Shown here in pieces: positions 26,101 to 37,488 of a DNA stretch of 64,000 nt. How positions within the stretch are numbered: position 1 is the stretch's first letter; each line of letters opens with the position of its first letter. Source of the stretch: Ahaetulla prasina (lineage: Eukaryota; Chordata; Lepidosauria; Squamata; Colubridae); the NCBI RefSeq assembly GCF_028640845.1, contig NC_080542.1, positions 130,160,580 to 130,224,579 of the forward strand. The letters are read 5' to 3'. The notes under the pieces were generated by a model, which ran no database searches, was not told the DNA's origin, and was given only the letters and a program-made list of their open reading frames with translations. The position numbers were made by a program, and so were the translations under genes.

Positions 26101-26584
26101 ATGTAGTGAAGGCAGTTTCACTCTCCTTTTTCTCTGTACTCACTCTCAGACTCCCCCCTCACAGCCAGAAGCTCCACCGCCTAACTTCTGTGAAGTGAAA
26201 ATGTAGTGAAGGCAGTTTCAATCTGCTTTTTCTCTGTACTCACCCTCACTCCCCCCTCACAGCCCGCAGCTCCACCCCCTAGCTTCTGTGAAGTGAAAAT
26301 GTAGTGGAGGCAGTTTCACTGCTTTTTCTCTGTACTCACCCTCACAGCCAGCAGCTCCACTCCCTAGCTTCTGTGAAGTGAAAATGTAGTGAAGGCAGTT
26401 TCACTCTCCTTTTTCTCTGTACTCATCCTCACTCCCCCCTCACAGCTAGCAGCTCCAACCCTTAGCTTTTGTGAAGTGAAAATGTAGTGAAGGCAGTTTC
26501 AATCTCCTTTTTCTCTGTACTCACCCTCACTCCCCCCATACAGCCAGCAGCTCCACCCTCCTAGCTTCTGTGAAGTGAAAATGT
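23169..26584. repeat. Tandem array, about 35 copies of a ~98-bp monomer
   Basis: The core TGTGAAGTGAAAATGTAGTG recurs about 35 times between 23234 and 26570, giving a mean spacing near 98 bp. Each monomer also carries TTTTTCTCTGTACTCA, ACTCCCCCCTCACAGCCAGC and AGCTCCACCCCCTAGC. On the CR1 sense strand these read as G-rich boxes such as GGGGGTGGAGCT and GGGGGGAGTGAG, plus GGTGAGTACAGAG. Monomers differ by a few substitutions and small indels. Variants are arranged in a higher-order pattern: eight consecutive monomers are duplicated with a 789-bp offset. The array lies directly upstream of ORF1 of the minus-strand CR1, so it occupies the 5' UTR position. Confidence 0.92.
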
Positions 26585-26586
26585 GA

Positions 26587-27725
26587 ATGAAATTTCTCCT
26601 TAATTCTATGTTGCTTCTCTCTGTTGTGGTCCATCAGCTGCCTATGGTGTTGGCAAGGAGTCGGACAGCGATGAGGCTGAGGTGAATCCAGGGCCATCGG
26701 GAAGTGAGGTGCGGTCTCCACAGCCTCCACAGCCTGATAATAGTGAGGAAGAGGAGCTGGCGGAGCCTGTTCCTAGTGCACGCATGAGGAGAGTTGCCAA
26801 AGGCAAGAGCAGCTGAAGCAGAGAGGACAATTTGGGAGTAGGGCCAAGAGATGATTTGCCCCACCCATAAGGCTTAATAACAGACCAGCACCGGTGTTCA
26901 GCTTGCCAGAAAACAACATTGTAGCTGCATCCTCTGCTTCGTGTTTTGGTAACTTCTGGACATTTATCAGGAAGGGTCTTTGGCAGTTTGCCTAATTGGA
27001 TTCAGGTTTGTGATAACTGAAGAATTGGTGTTTGGAAGGCCTTTGTTTTACTTTGAGTTGAATGATTGCCTCATTCCCAGCTGTTCAAATAAAGTTTGTT
27101 TTATCAAGGTCTGAGTTTGTTGCTACCTACTTGGGTCTGGGTGCAAACAGTGTCCTTGATAAGTTTTCATCCATTAGTCTTGTTTTGCCCCCAGGTGCTT
27201 TGGGAAATAGGTTAACCTCGTCTTCTCTGTGATATCCTCTCAAATGTTGGAAGACGGCTATCATGTCATCCCTAGTCCTTCTCTTTATTATATTAGACAA
27301 TCCCAGTTCTTATAACCATTCACCATATGGTTTAATCTCCAGCCCCCTAATCATCTTTGCTGCTCTTCTCTATCTAGAGTCCCAACATATTTTTTTTTGG
27401 TACTATGGTAAGTAAAACTGAATGCAGTATTCCAACAACTGTCTATCACCATAGCATAAAGCAGTACTACCACTTCATGTGATGTTGATGCTATCCCTCT
27501 GTTGATGCAGCACTGTTGTTGTTTTTGCAGCTAAAGCACTCATACATATTTAAGTGATTGTTCACTAGGATTCGTAGATTCCTCTCATAGTTATTGCTGT
27601 TGAGCCAGTTACAAATTATTCTATACTTGTGCTTTTCTTCCCCTTCCTTAAATGTAAAGCGTAATTTTCTCAGAACTGAGTTGCATTTTGTTGTATAAGT
27701 GTTCAATTCTGTCAAGATCTTTCTA
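26587..27725 (-). mobile_element. Older CR1 ORF2 fragment, split by a solo LTR
   Basis: Antisense CR1 ORF2 C-terminal sequence appears at 26587-26621 (AATTTCTCCTTAATTCTATG) and resumes at 27155 (CTTGATAAGTTTTCATCCAT), then CCAGGTGCTTTGGGAAATAG, through to GTTCAATTCTGTCAAGATCT near 27720. The two parts are collinear once the LTR is removed. The 3' UTR is absent where the tandem array begins. It is much degraded. Confidence 0.72.
26622..27149 (+). mobile_element. Solo LTR of a retrotransposon (probably Ty3/gypsy-like)
   Basis: A 528-bp block starting TGTTGTGGTCCATCAGC and ending GGGTGCAAACA (TG...CA edges), inserted in CR1 sequence. The flanking five bases are CTCTC and GTGTC, so a target duplication would be diverged. 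An AATAAA signal lies at about 27088, followed by a T-rich stretch. From its first base to a TGA near 26815 one plus-strand frame is open and strongly acidic (KESDSDEAEVNPGPS, DNSEEEELAEP), ending in a basic MRRVAKGKSS. No internal retroviral genes are adjacent. Orientation is inferred from the polyadenylation signal. Confidence 0.6.
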
Positions 27726-28285
27726 GAATCAAGATCGTGTAAAGTATTAGTGCTGCTTTACAACGCCTTAGTAAGACCACACTTGGAATACTGCATCTAG
27801 TTTTGGTCACAATATAAAAAAGAAGTTGATGGTGTGGAAATAATGCAGAGAACAGCAAAAAAGATGATAAGGGGACTAGAGTTAAAATATATGAAGAATC
27901 GTTGCAGGAGTTGGGTACATCTAATCTAACAAAAAGAAGGATCAGAGGAGATATGATAGTAGTGTTCCAATATTTGAGGGACTGCCACAAACAATTGATA
28001 ATATAAAACTATTTTCCAAAGCACCTGAAAAAAAAACAAGAAACCATGGATGGAAACTAATCAAGGAGAGAAGCAACTTAGAACTAACGAGAAATTTCCT
28101 AACAGTGAGAACAATCAACAAGTAGAATGGCTTATCTTCAGAAATTGTGGGTGCTCCAACACAGGAGATTTTTAAGAAGAGATTGGACAACCATTTGCCT
28201 GAAATGATATAGGGTCTCCTGTTCAAGCAAGACTTGATGACCTCCAAGGTCCTTTTCAACTTTGTTATTTTGTTATTCTGTTATC
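27726..28285 (+). mobile_element. CR1 LINE, 3' end
   Basis: Starts GAATCAAGATCGTGTAAAGT within the RT C-terminal region and continues with CGCCTTAGTAAGACCACACT, GAGATATGATAGTAGTGTTC and GAAATTTCCTAACAGTGAGA. It ends with the CR1 3' UTR (CCTCCAAGGTCCTTTTCAAC) and a (TTATT)-type tail. It is head-to-head with the minus-strand CR1 immediately to the left and is degraded by stops and small deletions. Confidence 0.82.
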
Positions 28286-28289
28286 CTTC

Positions 28290-29770
28290 TTCTGAATTGT
28301 TGTAAAGTATCTCTAAAGGGTAAAGAAGTCATTAATCTAACATTAGCTTTAATTATGAATGATGACAAAATATTTGGAAAAATATATGTTCTTGCTTTTC
28401 CTGGCTTAAAAAGATGATTTGGGAAGGAGAAGAACAAATGAATAAAATAATGTTTCCTTAGAACGGGGAATGTTCTTAAAGATAGTTGCCACTGGAACTC
28501 AGGAGCCTTCTAGATTTCTGCAGGCCAATCTTATAACTGTAGAAAATCAAGCATCTTCTGCCAACATTTTTCTTTTTGGCATTTAATCTTGATTTGATAC
28601 AAAATTAGATTTAAATCAGTGAGTACTGTTATTTTTCTTTTACAGTGTGCTTTTATTTGGTTATGTCTAGCTGTTTTGAGCATGGGGAAGTTAAGATATA
28701 AATTTATTAACAATATGTCCAATGATTATTTTACACAGGGGTGTCTGATACAAGTACATACTAAATATCATAACTCAAAATATTTCCTAGATTACACGAT
28801 AGCATAATAAAAAAATATTCCCCTTTATTCTTTTCCCCTTGATCTTTGTTAATTTATTTCTTCCTCGCTTGCTTCTAGTCACCATCTTCTCCCCAAACAA
28901 CGGACTTGCTAGACTTTTGTCCCAAATTGGGTGTTGGTTGCTATGGTTACTTGGTAGGGGTTCAAGACCTAAAAAAACCACAGTATATATTTTCTTCACA
29001 AAAATGACAGGAGGGGAACAAAGGTTTATATTCACTTGTAAATGCACATGCTTGTATACCAGATGCTTCATACACTAAGAAAACAATTATACTGAGAACT
29101 ATTCAGAAGAAACCATTCTTCATCTGAAAATGAAAAATAGCAACAAAAAGCCCAGACCAACCAAATATTTAGTTATATCAGCATCATCACATATTAAATT
29201 TATATGTTACCTGACCCCCAGTAATTAATTTAAACCTGGAAACCTTATTATTTGATGGATTAGAAATATCATTTCTAACTAGCTACTGGAGAATATGGAG
29301 AGTGTAATTCAATACATGATTATTCATAATTTACAATTATTTTAGTGTGTTCTAAGATATTATTTTAATTTGCTTAAATCCATTTGCATAATAGTTTCCC
29401 CATTTTTTGTCCCAATGGTAGGTATTCTGGGGCACTCCATATATTGCTAAATGCCCAGTATCCCTTCCAATTGGCCATCCTTTGTATAGCTGGTTAATCT
29501 TGAACAACATTGACATCTGGAGGATTCCTATCTCTGCTCTAGCCTTCCTAGCTGTGATCATGATTTTCCTAATTGATATTCCAGAAAGAACATAATAGTT
29601 AAATAGGGTATGTTTAAATAAAACTCAAAAAATATAATGCCAAATACCATGATTGATGTCCTACATAAAATCTGGCAATTGTCTAATCTGGCAGACAGAA
29701 CTTCCACACGACTGTCAATAATTCAAGAAAGCTATGCATTCCACATATTAATTAGGTGATCTTTTCCATG
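28290..29770. other. PARD3 intron, unique or unrecognised
   Basis: AT-rich. Open frames at about 28787-29078 and 29352-29561 have no recognisable homology. I cannot support a gene here. Confidence 0.4.
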
Positions 29771-29775
29771 TCCAT

Positions 29776-29868
29776 ATGTTTTGGACTGCAACTCTTATTG
29801 TCTTCAGCTAGCACAGCCAATAATAAGGGATGACTGGAATACATTCCAAAACATTTGGCGAACAGCAT
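29776..29868. mobile_element. Old palindromic element (TTTGGACTGCAACTC...)
   Basis: TGTTTTGGACTGCAACTCTT at the left and ATACATTCCAAAACATTTGG at the right are imperfect inverted ends. This resembles a widespread amniote DNA-element relic with a GGACTACAACTCCCA motif. No flanking duplication was confirmed. Confidence 0.4.
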
Positions 29869-30477
29869 AGTGGGGACGTTTTGCATAACCCATAGAAGGA
29901 AACAAGAATGCCCCGTTAAAATAGCTAACAATGATCATAAAGTGTTTATGGAGAAGACATTATTGGCAATTACACCAAAATCTTTTTTCCTCTAGAGGTT
30001 TATCAAACACCATGCATCATTTGAATAGGGTCTGGCCTTTTGTTACAGGATTTAAATAGATGCAGACAAAAAAGGTCACATATGTGACACATTTTTCCAA
30101 CAAATTTTTAAATGAACAATTCTAAAGATGTCTATATTTAATATTACCTGCTTTGAACTTTAATCTAAGCTTTTTCTTTTTCCATCTGATCCTGGCAGTA
30201 ATTGCCAGGATGGGGGCCAAAAGCTGAAGCTGAATTCAAGCAAGGGAGAGATTCTGTTAGTGGATTGTAGGTGTCCTTTGTGCACATCAGTGTTTGGCAT
30301 CAGTGTTTGGCAGGCAAGTCAAGACTTACTAAGCTTGAGTTTTACTCCTAGCTGACTAATAAACAATCAAAGGGAGTTTAAATCCTAGAGTGCTTAAGAA
30401 CACACTAGGACTCAACCAACATTAAGAGAATACAAAACACATAAAAAGAGTAGGATGAGGATACAAGTAAATCTAGA

Positions 30478-30796
30478 TAGAGTTCCCCAACCTTTCCAGC
30501 TTTGCAGACTGGCTGGGGGTGCAGGTAGGCTGACACAGGGGATGGTTTCACCTTGGAAGTGGTGGGCAAGCATGTGCGTGAATCCGCACATGCATGAGCA
30601 GTGGGCAAGCTTATGCACGTAGCTCCATTTGCGTGAGTGGCGGGCATGTGCACCTACCACTCATGCAAATAGTCACACGCACACATGCTTGTTCACTGCT
30701 TGTGCAAATGGGGTGCATGTGCATCTTGCCTATTACTTCCATGGCCCAGTTCCGAAAGGCTCAAAGTAGTGGGCTTTGGCCCAGGGGTTGGGGAAC
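30478..30796. mobile_element. hAT-like MITE with CCCCAACC / GGTTGGGG ends
   Basis: The left edge AGAGTTCCCCAACCTTTCC is inverted at the right as GGGGTTGGGGAACCCT. The interior is rich in GCATGTGCGTG-type alternating purine-pyrimidine modules. No clean target duplication was seen. Confidence 0.6.
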
Positions 30797-31482
30797 CCTA
30801 TTCTAAGACACAAAATGAGATTTTACAAACTACCAGATACAAAGCCCTTGTTCATTAGATTGGGCTCTATGGATCAGCTATGATTGTTCATAACCTTGGA
30901 AAATACACTGCCAGCCCATTTATAGAGCCTAGGAACAAAGGAAGGAAAATTATTATTCAGCAACTGGCTGCTTGATCTCCTGTTACAGCTGTATGATTTT
31001 TATTGTAGAGTGAATTGTAATAATTCTTGACCTGATCACTCATCATTAAATATATTGAAATGTGCGCCATGTACTACTGTCCCAAAAAGGGTTCAAAGTT
31101 TCAGATAGGTTTTAGGTGCAATTTGAAACATTACTGCACAAACATTATATAATTTTCATAGTCTTTTTCTGATTCTGGATCAATGGTGGATATTGTCTCC
31201 TATGAAACCAGTTCCTGGTGCCAGAAAAGTTGCAGACCACTGCTATACAGTAATGCCTGGCTTCTACTGTATTGTCTTTTTTTTCTGCCAAGAAATTGCA
31301 TTTTTATTCTCCTTTATTTTAACTTTTGATATTAATCTTACTGTTGCAGTGTGATTAATTAAACAATTTTATCCTTTATCTGCTGTGTGGTGGCTAACAG
31401 TTGATTGCTTCAATTTATGGTTTCTTCTTATTTTATATACATTTTAACCTTTTTTTACTTCATGTCTCCCTACAAAGGAATG
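30797..31482. other. PARD3 intron, mostly unique
   Basis: No gene. A short hAT-end-like piece (GTTGCAGACCACTG) lies near 31231. Confidence 0.4.
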
Positions 31483-31854
31483 CTGTAGAGCAGGGATGTC
31501 AAACTCAAGGCCTGTGGGCCAGATCTGGTCCATGGGATGCTTAGATCTGGCCTGTGGGACCACCCTGGAAACAGCAAAGGACCGGCTCACAGTACCTTTG
31601 CCAGCAAAAACTGATCTTGGGAGAGTCTACCTGGGCTCAATTTTCGGCCAAATGGCCTTCTGCAACTCTTTGCCAGTGAAAATGAGCTTGGAGGTGCCGT
31701 GTACAGCTCCATTTTCACTAGCAGAGAGCTGCAGGAGGCCATCAAGGCAGAAAACGGAGCCTCATCGAGTGATGTCAAGCTGGCTATGCCCCTGGCCCTC
31801 CCAAGATCAAACAGAATCCTGAATGAAATCGAGTTTGACACACTTGCTGTAAAG
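31483..31854. mobile_element. hAT-like MITE with TGTCAAACTC termini
   Basis: The body, 31491-31846 (356 bp), starts CAGGGATGTCAAACTCAAGG and ends ATCGAGTTTGACACACTTG. It is flanked by CTGTAGAG and CTGTAAAG, an 8-bp duplication with one mismatch. The open frames across it are not coding. Confidence 0.82.
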
Positions 31855-33727
31855 TAACTGATATGCATTTTGAAATAAATACATAAACAAACCTGAAGCA
31901 TATTTTAGAAGTGAATAGATGCATATATGACAATGGCCATAAGTGTTATGCCCATATGATTGAACTTTGGAACAGACTATTATATCCTTAAAAGTTATTG
32001 TTTAGCCAACAGATATGCAGGCCTTAGCAACTACACAAATTCGAGCCATCATGCTTGCATATTTATATCAGTGAAATTTCAATAAAACACGTAAGAGGAA
32101 CAAAATGTAATGGGTTAAACAGAGAGTTGCTGTTTCAATGACTCAATCAAAGATGCAAGATTAGGAAGAGAAAAGCTTCTATTAAGAGATAAGAGTCTTG
32201 GTAATCAGCAGTGATGAGAGCAACCACAGAAAAAGAGCACTGAAGTTTAATGGAAATCTTACAAAATCAAACACATTTTTGGGATTGGTTAAGAATAGCT
32301 AAATAAGAAAAACTGAATGCAATATACATGCACATTTAGTAATCGTGGTGGAAACAGATTAGCTATCTTGGTTTGAATTCGGAAAGGATCTTAGTTATGG
32401 TTTGTTTATCCAGGGAGGTGCGGGAGGCAGGAGGGGATCAAAGTTTGGTGATTTAAATAGTTTAAACTCATTATAATAGATAATACAGTCATAACAGATA
32501 ACTTCACCCTTACTGTTATGAAATACTTCTCAGAAATATTCTGTTTCCAAGTCAGTATTATGCAGTCAGGTTTGTGGTGGTTTGTTAGTTATTAAGTAAA
32601 TACTTAAAAACTCCACAGAGACCAAAACTGAAGGATTTTAAGACAGCTATCAAGATACCAATAAAACATTTCATGCCGCATTTAGCTAACAATATTCAAA
32701 TGGGCTTTATTACCAATTTTGTCAGCTTCTGGGTAGAAGCATGGCAGACTAACATGTTTCCACAAAATAACAAGAGACAAAATCTGACATCTGGATATGC
32801 CCAAACTAATGGAGTTTGTATTGATAAGGAGAAGCCATGAGATTACCCACATGAGCTTCAGTGGTAGAGGTGATGATGGCAGTGGTGGTGGTGGTGAGGG
32901 GAAGCAGCTCTGTAGATCTTGTAGGCAATCCATGAATAGAGTGCAGAGAGAAACAAGAAAAGATAACATGCTTACAGCTTTGCATGAAACCTGTTTAAAG
33001 GACATCTGATTGACCATTAAAGCATGCTAAAACCGGGCAAATTTAAAGTGAAAAGAGATCTTCAGAGCAGCACAGTATCCAATGCCTCCTGTGAGAGTAT
33101 ACTTTCAATCTGGTAAAGATTTATTTAAAAGGAAAGAGCCAATTACCAATATCAAAAAATTAAATGCAAAAAAGCTTATCAGGATTTTGGAGCAACAAAG
33201 TTAAAAAAAATAGAGTGCTTTGAGTTTTGAAACTAGCTTTCAAAAAATGGAAAACAAAACAAAAGGATATTTTGCTGGCTTTAGCATCGATGGTTAATGT
33301 CATGTTGTCATATTTAAGCCACACAAAGATCACAAAAGAGCTGCGTATGTAAAAAAAAAACCTACCATGTGCAAAAAGTCAGTCAATTTCTACTATCTAG
33401 TCTGTGAAATCAAATAGACTTGATGGTAACAACTCTGAATTAAATTAGGTGCTAATAAAATTGCATTATGGCCCTTTTAAATTAGCAGTACCCACTTAAG
33501 ATAGCTTGGAAGAGGACATTCAGGCAGTGGCTGTTCTCCAATGCATCTTTTGACTACACTGCTTCTAATTTCATGCACTGTACATTTAAATGCATTATTG
33601 TTTCAAAATACAATACTACAAATTGCAAATTACATCTGGCTTAAGGACTGATTTTGAGAAATGCTAGCACTATTGCCTCTGCTTGAATAAATCTGATGAT
33701 GATGATGGTGATGATGATGATGATAAC

Positions 33728-33785
<58 letters not shown>

Positions 33786-34225
33786 GATTGATTAAGTTGC
33801 CAGTGGTTGCATGAGAAGGGTCCATCTGAACGCTGCCATTAGCTTCTTTTGTTAGAGGCAACACTTTGACATAACAGAGGCAACAAAACTTACTGCAGTT
33901 GGTTACCATGGTTTTTGTACAATTTAAACTACAGGTACTTTCCAACAAGGGGGGATGGAGAGGGCTTTTTAAAAAGGCAGACTATTTAGGTTTTCAAGTA
34001 ATTTGGATGCTGAAATAAAAAAAAGGTGAGGGATTTTTCTTCTGAAAAAGAAACATAGGGAAAGTCTGTTCAATAAAAATCAGAAAAGCACATGTTCAAA
34101 TAGGAAGAACCCAACAGCATCTTGCTCATGATACATTATAACTGTAGTTGAGGGAGAGGAATAAACTCTAAATATTAAGGGGTTGCCAAAATAAGTAAGA
34201 GATATTAATCAAATTTATTATATGA
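31855..34225. other. PARD3 intron, mostly unique
   Basis: AT-rich intron with a (GAT)n/(AAT)n microsatellite at 33694-33785. No gene recognised. The polyleucine frame over the microsatellite is an artefact. Confidence 0.45.
33694..33785. repeat. (GAT)n(AAT)n compound microsatellite
   Basis: GAT/GGT triplets followed by about twenty AAT triplets. Confidence 0.95.
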
Positions 34226-34399
34226 GTTCTATGGAGATTCTCAATCATCCAGGTCATGGTTGTCCCAAAAATGGTTTTTTTTCAAAAAGCAACTGGACTT
34301 TTTTGGATTTTTTTTCCTTGAAAACATTTTGCTTCTCATCCAAGAAGCTTTTTCAGTTCTCATCTGAACAAGATGAGCAAGATTCGTAATCTGAACAAT
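34226..34399 (+). mobile_element. Palindromic repeat P (left part, split by CR1)
   Basis: GGAGATTCTCAATCATCCAG, GGTTGTCCCAAAAATGG, GCAACTGGACTTTTTTGG and TTTTGCTTCTCATCCAAGAA match the repeats at 59321, 62459 and 63120. The copy is cut by a CR1 and resumes at 35453. Modules of this kind are known from Penelope-like retroelements in fish and reptiles, but I cannot prove the family here. Confidence 0.55.
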
Positions 34400-35452
34400 T
34401 CGTAATTGGCTGACCAACCGCACTCAACGTGTAGTCCTCAACGGAACTACATCCACATGGAGGGAAGTATGCAGTGGAGTACCCCAAGGCTCTGTTTTAG
34501 GCCCAGTACTCTTCAACATCTTCATCAATGACTTGGACGAGGGGATAGATGGGGAACTCATCAAATTTGCAGATGACACCAAGCTGGCAGGAATAGCCAA
34601 CACTCCAGAAGATAGGCTCAAGTTACAGAAAGATCTTGACAGACTTGAACATTGGGCGCTATCTAACAAAATGAAATTCAACGGTGAAAAAAGTAAGGTT
34701 CTGCATTTAGGCCAAAAAAACAAAATGCACCAGTACCGTATATGTGGTACCTTGCTCAATAGTAGTACCTGTGAGAGGGATCTTGGAGTCCTAGTGGATA
34801 ACCATTTAAATATGAGCCAGCAGTGTGCAGCAGCTGTTAAAAAAGCCAACACAGTTCTGGGCTGCATAAACAGAGGGGTAGAATCAAGATCACGTGAAGT
34901 GTTAGTGCCACTTTATAATGCCTTGGTAAGGCCACACTTGGAATATTGCATCCAGTTTTGGTCGCCACGATGTAAAAAAGATGTTGAGACTCTAGAAAGA
35001 GTGCAGAGAAGAGCAACAAAGATGATTAGGGGACTGGAGGATAAAACATATGAAGAACGGTTGCAGGAACTGGGTATGTCTAGTTTAACAAAAAGAAGGA
35101 CTAGGGGAGACATGATAGCTGTGTTCCAATATCTTAGGGGCTGCCACAAAGAAGAGGGAGTCAGGCTGTTCACCAAAGCACCTGAGGGTAGAACAAGAAG
35201 CAATGGGTGGAAACTGGTCAAAGAAAGAAGCAACTTAGAACTAAGGAGAAATTTCCTGACAGTTAGAACAATTAATAAGTGGAACGACTTGCCTTCAGAA
35301 GTTGTGAATGCTCCAACACTGGAAATTTTTAAGAAAATGTTGGATAACCATCTGACTGAGATGGTATAGGGTTTCCTGCCTGGGCAGGGGGTTGGACTAG
35401 AAGGCCTCCAAGGTCCCTTCCAACTCTGATGTTATGTTATGTTATGTTAAGA
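34400..35452 (+). mobile_element. CR1 LINE, young 3' fragment with intact reading frame
   Basis: A 5'-truncated CR1 starting in the RT (NWLTNRTQRVVLNG), then SGVPQGSVLGPVLFNIF and the catalytic-type FADDTKLAG. The C-terminal tail is uninterrupted (QCAAAVKKANTVLGCINRG, ALVRPHLEYCIQFWSPR, RTINKWNDLPSEVVN), with a stop at about 35369. The frame is open for about 320 codons. The 3' UTR CTAGAAGGCCTCCAAGGTCC ends in (TTATG)n. The intact frame implies recent insertion. It split palindromic repeat P. It is not a host gene. Confidence 0.9.
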
Positions 35453-35550
35453 TAACTGAAGAACCTTCTTGGATGAGAAGCAAAACATTTGCAAGGAAAA
35501 AACAAGGAAGTCCAGTTGTCTTTTGAAAAAAGCAACTTTGGTCATTATAG
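35453..35550 (+). mobile_element. Palindromic repeat P (right part)
   Basis: AACTGAAGAACCTTCTTGGA, TGAGAAGCAAAACATTTGC, AAGTCCAGTTGTCTTTTGAA and AGCAACTTTGGTCAT complete the copy begun at 34226. It retains the CTGAAGA core discussed in the findings. Confidence 0.55.
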
Positions 35551-37244
35551 GAGTATTATCAACTTTTTGCAATACTGTTTTCGCTGTCTGGCAGCATTTT
35601 CTATATCTTTAGAAAAGAAAATCTGAAAATATTGGAACAGAATTTTTGTCAACCGTATCTCTCAAGATATATAGTTCTTCTTCCAAGTGTCTCTTATATA
35701 AATGTCACTCCTAACAAATTTTGCCAGTGGATTTTATTATATGTTATCAGTATACTCTTGCTCTATTGCCTTAACTTTTGCTTTCGTAAAGATCAATGAA
35801 ATTATAGATGAGAATTACTATAAATGTATCATTAATAATCTTTGCCACTACCATAATTCAAAGTAAAAAAAAAATAGAATTTTTTTTTAATGAAACAGTG
35901 GAGGTTAAAATATTAGAAAAGAGAAGTTTAGAAGCAATAATATAGCAATGATTGAGCTAATTTAAACCAATTTAGGATGATTTATAGAAATTAAGAAAAC
36001 ATACAACTTCAAAATTAATATAGAATTAAAATGCAACATTAGCAAATTAAGGAGTGGTATTCATGATACGTTAATCTCCAAAAGACAGAAGAACCAAGTT
36101 TTCCAAAGGGCCACAAAGATAGAAGCCATACATATCTTAAAGGATAAGCTGTTCCAGAGGACCTGCTCCAAAAATGCTCAACATCTCCCCCATTCTATAA
36201 GGGGAAAAAATCAAAAGCCTTTGATGTATCCAAATATTACTATAGCTATTGCATAATTTTGGTGCTTGTTCTGCACTGGTTGGATTCATTTCATTTTGTA
36301 TAATGCTATGCCTTGCTTCATGGAATAAAGCATAACTACTGGTGCGTGCTAGGATATAATCACGGTTCATGATAGATAGTTCCATACAATATGATCTGCT
36401 AAACCAAACAAACCAAATCACCATCTGACTTGTGAATTCAGTCATAACTGGATGATATTCATGTGCATTTTCTCTGCTATTCTCCCAAAAGGAACTTGCT
36501 GTACTTGAAATGCTAGAGTTATGACAGCTTTATGTTACAGTGTTCTTACCAAAGGGTCTCCCAACTCAACATTTGTTTAGCTTTAAGTGCAATAAAATAA
36601 AAGCAGAAAGCCAAAAAATGATATCATGCCTTTGACAGCCATGGATGAAGCAAAGAGTTTTCCTATAAAAGCAAAGGCACACGAAGCAGAGACTTAAATA
36701 GAGATCTACTGGATTCAATTTTATCATGAAAAACTCCTGAACTGAAACTAGTTAAATAGAGAGCCTGCAGACACTTCCAGGGGCTACTGTGAGTTGTTGA
36801 AAAAGCACCCCCAAACTACTTGGGAGGGAGACTTTCCCTCTTTATAACTCTGTAGTAAATATTTGGTAGAATTTATGAGTCAACAAAAGCTTTAGTAAAA
36901 CTATATTCTTCCTCCTTACAGCTCAACCAAAGAATGAAGGAGATGCTCATTGATTATTTGTTTGTCATTATCTTTCTAGAAAACAGGAAGAAATACAACT
37001 GCAGAAAAAATAGATGCCAAGCTGATTCTCAAATAATTTTAAGAAAAAAAATGCACATTGAACCCTACTCATAAACTTACAGTTTATAACTGTTTTTTTT
37101 TACCAATGATGTATGACTCATGAAAATTGATTGGTAGAAATTAGACCTTCTGGTAGTTGACTAAATTCACATAAAACATGCTTCACACAAAAGATCGTAA
37201 CGGATTGGTTTATGATAGTTGATTTAAATAGACATATTCAATTA
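35551..37244. other. PARD3 intron, unique sequence
   Basis: AT-rich, with no gene or clear repeat recognised. Confidence 0.45.
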
Positions 37245-37488
37245 CCCTGTTTCCTGAAAATAAGACATCCCCCGATAATAAGCCCAATCGGGCTTTTGAG
37301 CGCATGTGCTAAAATAAGCCTCGCCCCGAAAATACGCCCTCCCCGAAAATATTTAAATGCAAAGCTGGAAATCAGGTAAGATAGCAAGAGGAGCCCCATC
37401 TTGCTCCACGCGCCCCAAAATAAGCCAAGCGCTTATTTCAAGGTTCAAAAATATATAAGGGAGGGTCTTATTTTCGTGGAAACACGAG
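37245..37488. mobile_element. TA-flanked MITE, second copy
   Basis: Starts CCCTGTTTCCTGAAAATAAG, ends GGTCTTATTTTCGTGGAAAC plus a short tail, with TA on both sides. The interior CAAGAGGAGCCCCATCTTGC is shared with 13292-13579. Confidence 0.75.

Larger units (their letters stand above)
19056..26586 (-). mobile_element. CR1 LINE, near full length, with tandem-repeat 5' UTR
   Basis: Read on the minus strand, the order is: a ~3.4-kb array of ~98-bp monomers (26584-23169), a ~110-bp non-repetitive leader, ORF1 (from ATG at 23057), ORF2 (about 21951-19166), and a short 3' UTR. The 3' UTR has the antisense signature GGTCTTCTAGTCCAACCCCC and a (TTA)n end at about 19056. This is the complete layout of a CR1 element, which is unusual because most CR1 copies are strongly 5'-truncated. 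Both ORFs are broken by stops and frameshifts, so this copy is inactive. It ends on the right against an older CR1 in the same orientation. Confidence 0.8.

Noticed and set aside
23169..26584. CRISPR-like array of regular repeats
   Set aside because: The whole ~98-bp unit is repeated with no unique spacers, and the context is a vertebrate LINE.
26587..28285. A single CR1 with 5' inversion by twin priming
   Set aside because: The two fragments cover overlapping parts of CR1 rather than adjacent ones.
33670..33948. Polyleucine/polyserine protein
   Set aside because: The frame is produced by the (GAT)n(AAT)n microsatellite.
34533..35369. A 278-aa host gene
   Set aside because: The protein carries the RT FADDTKLAG motif and CR1 C-terminal motifs; it is LINE ORF2.
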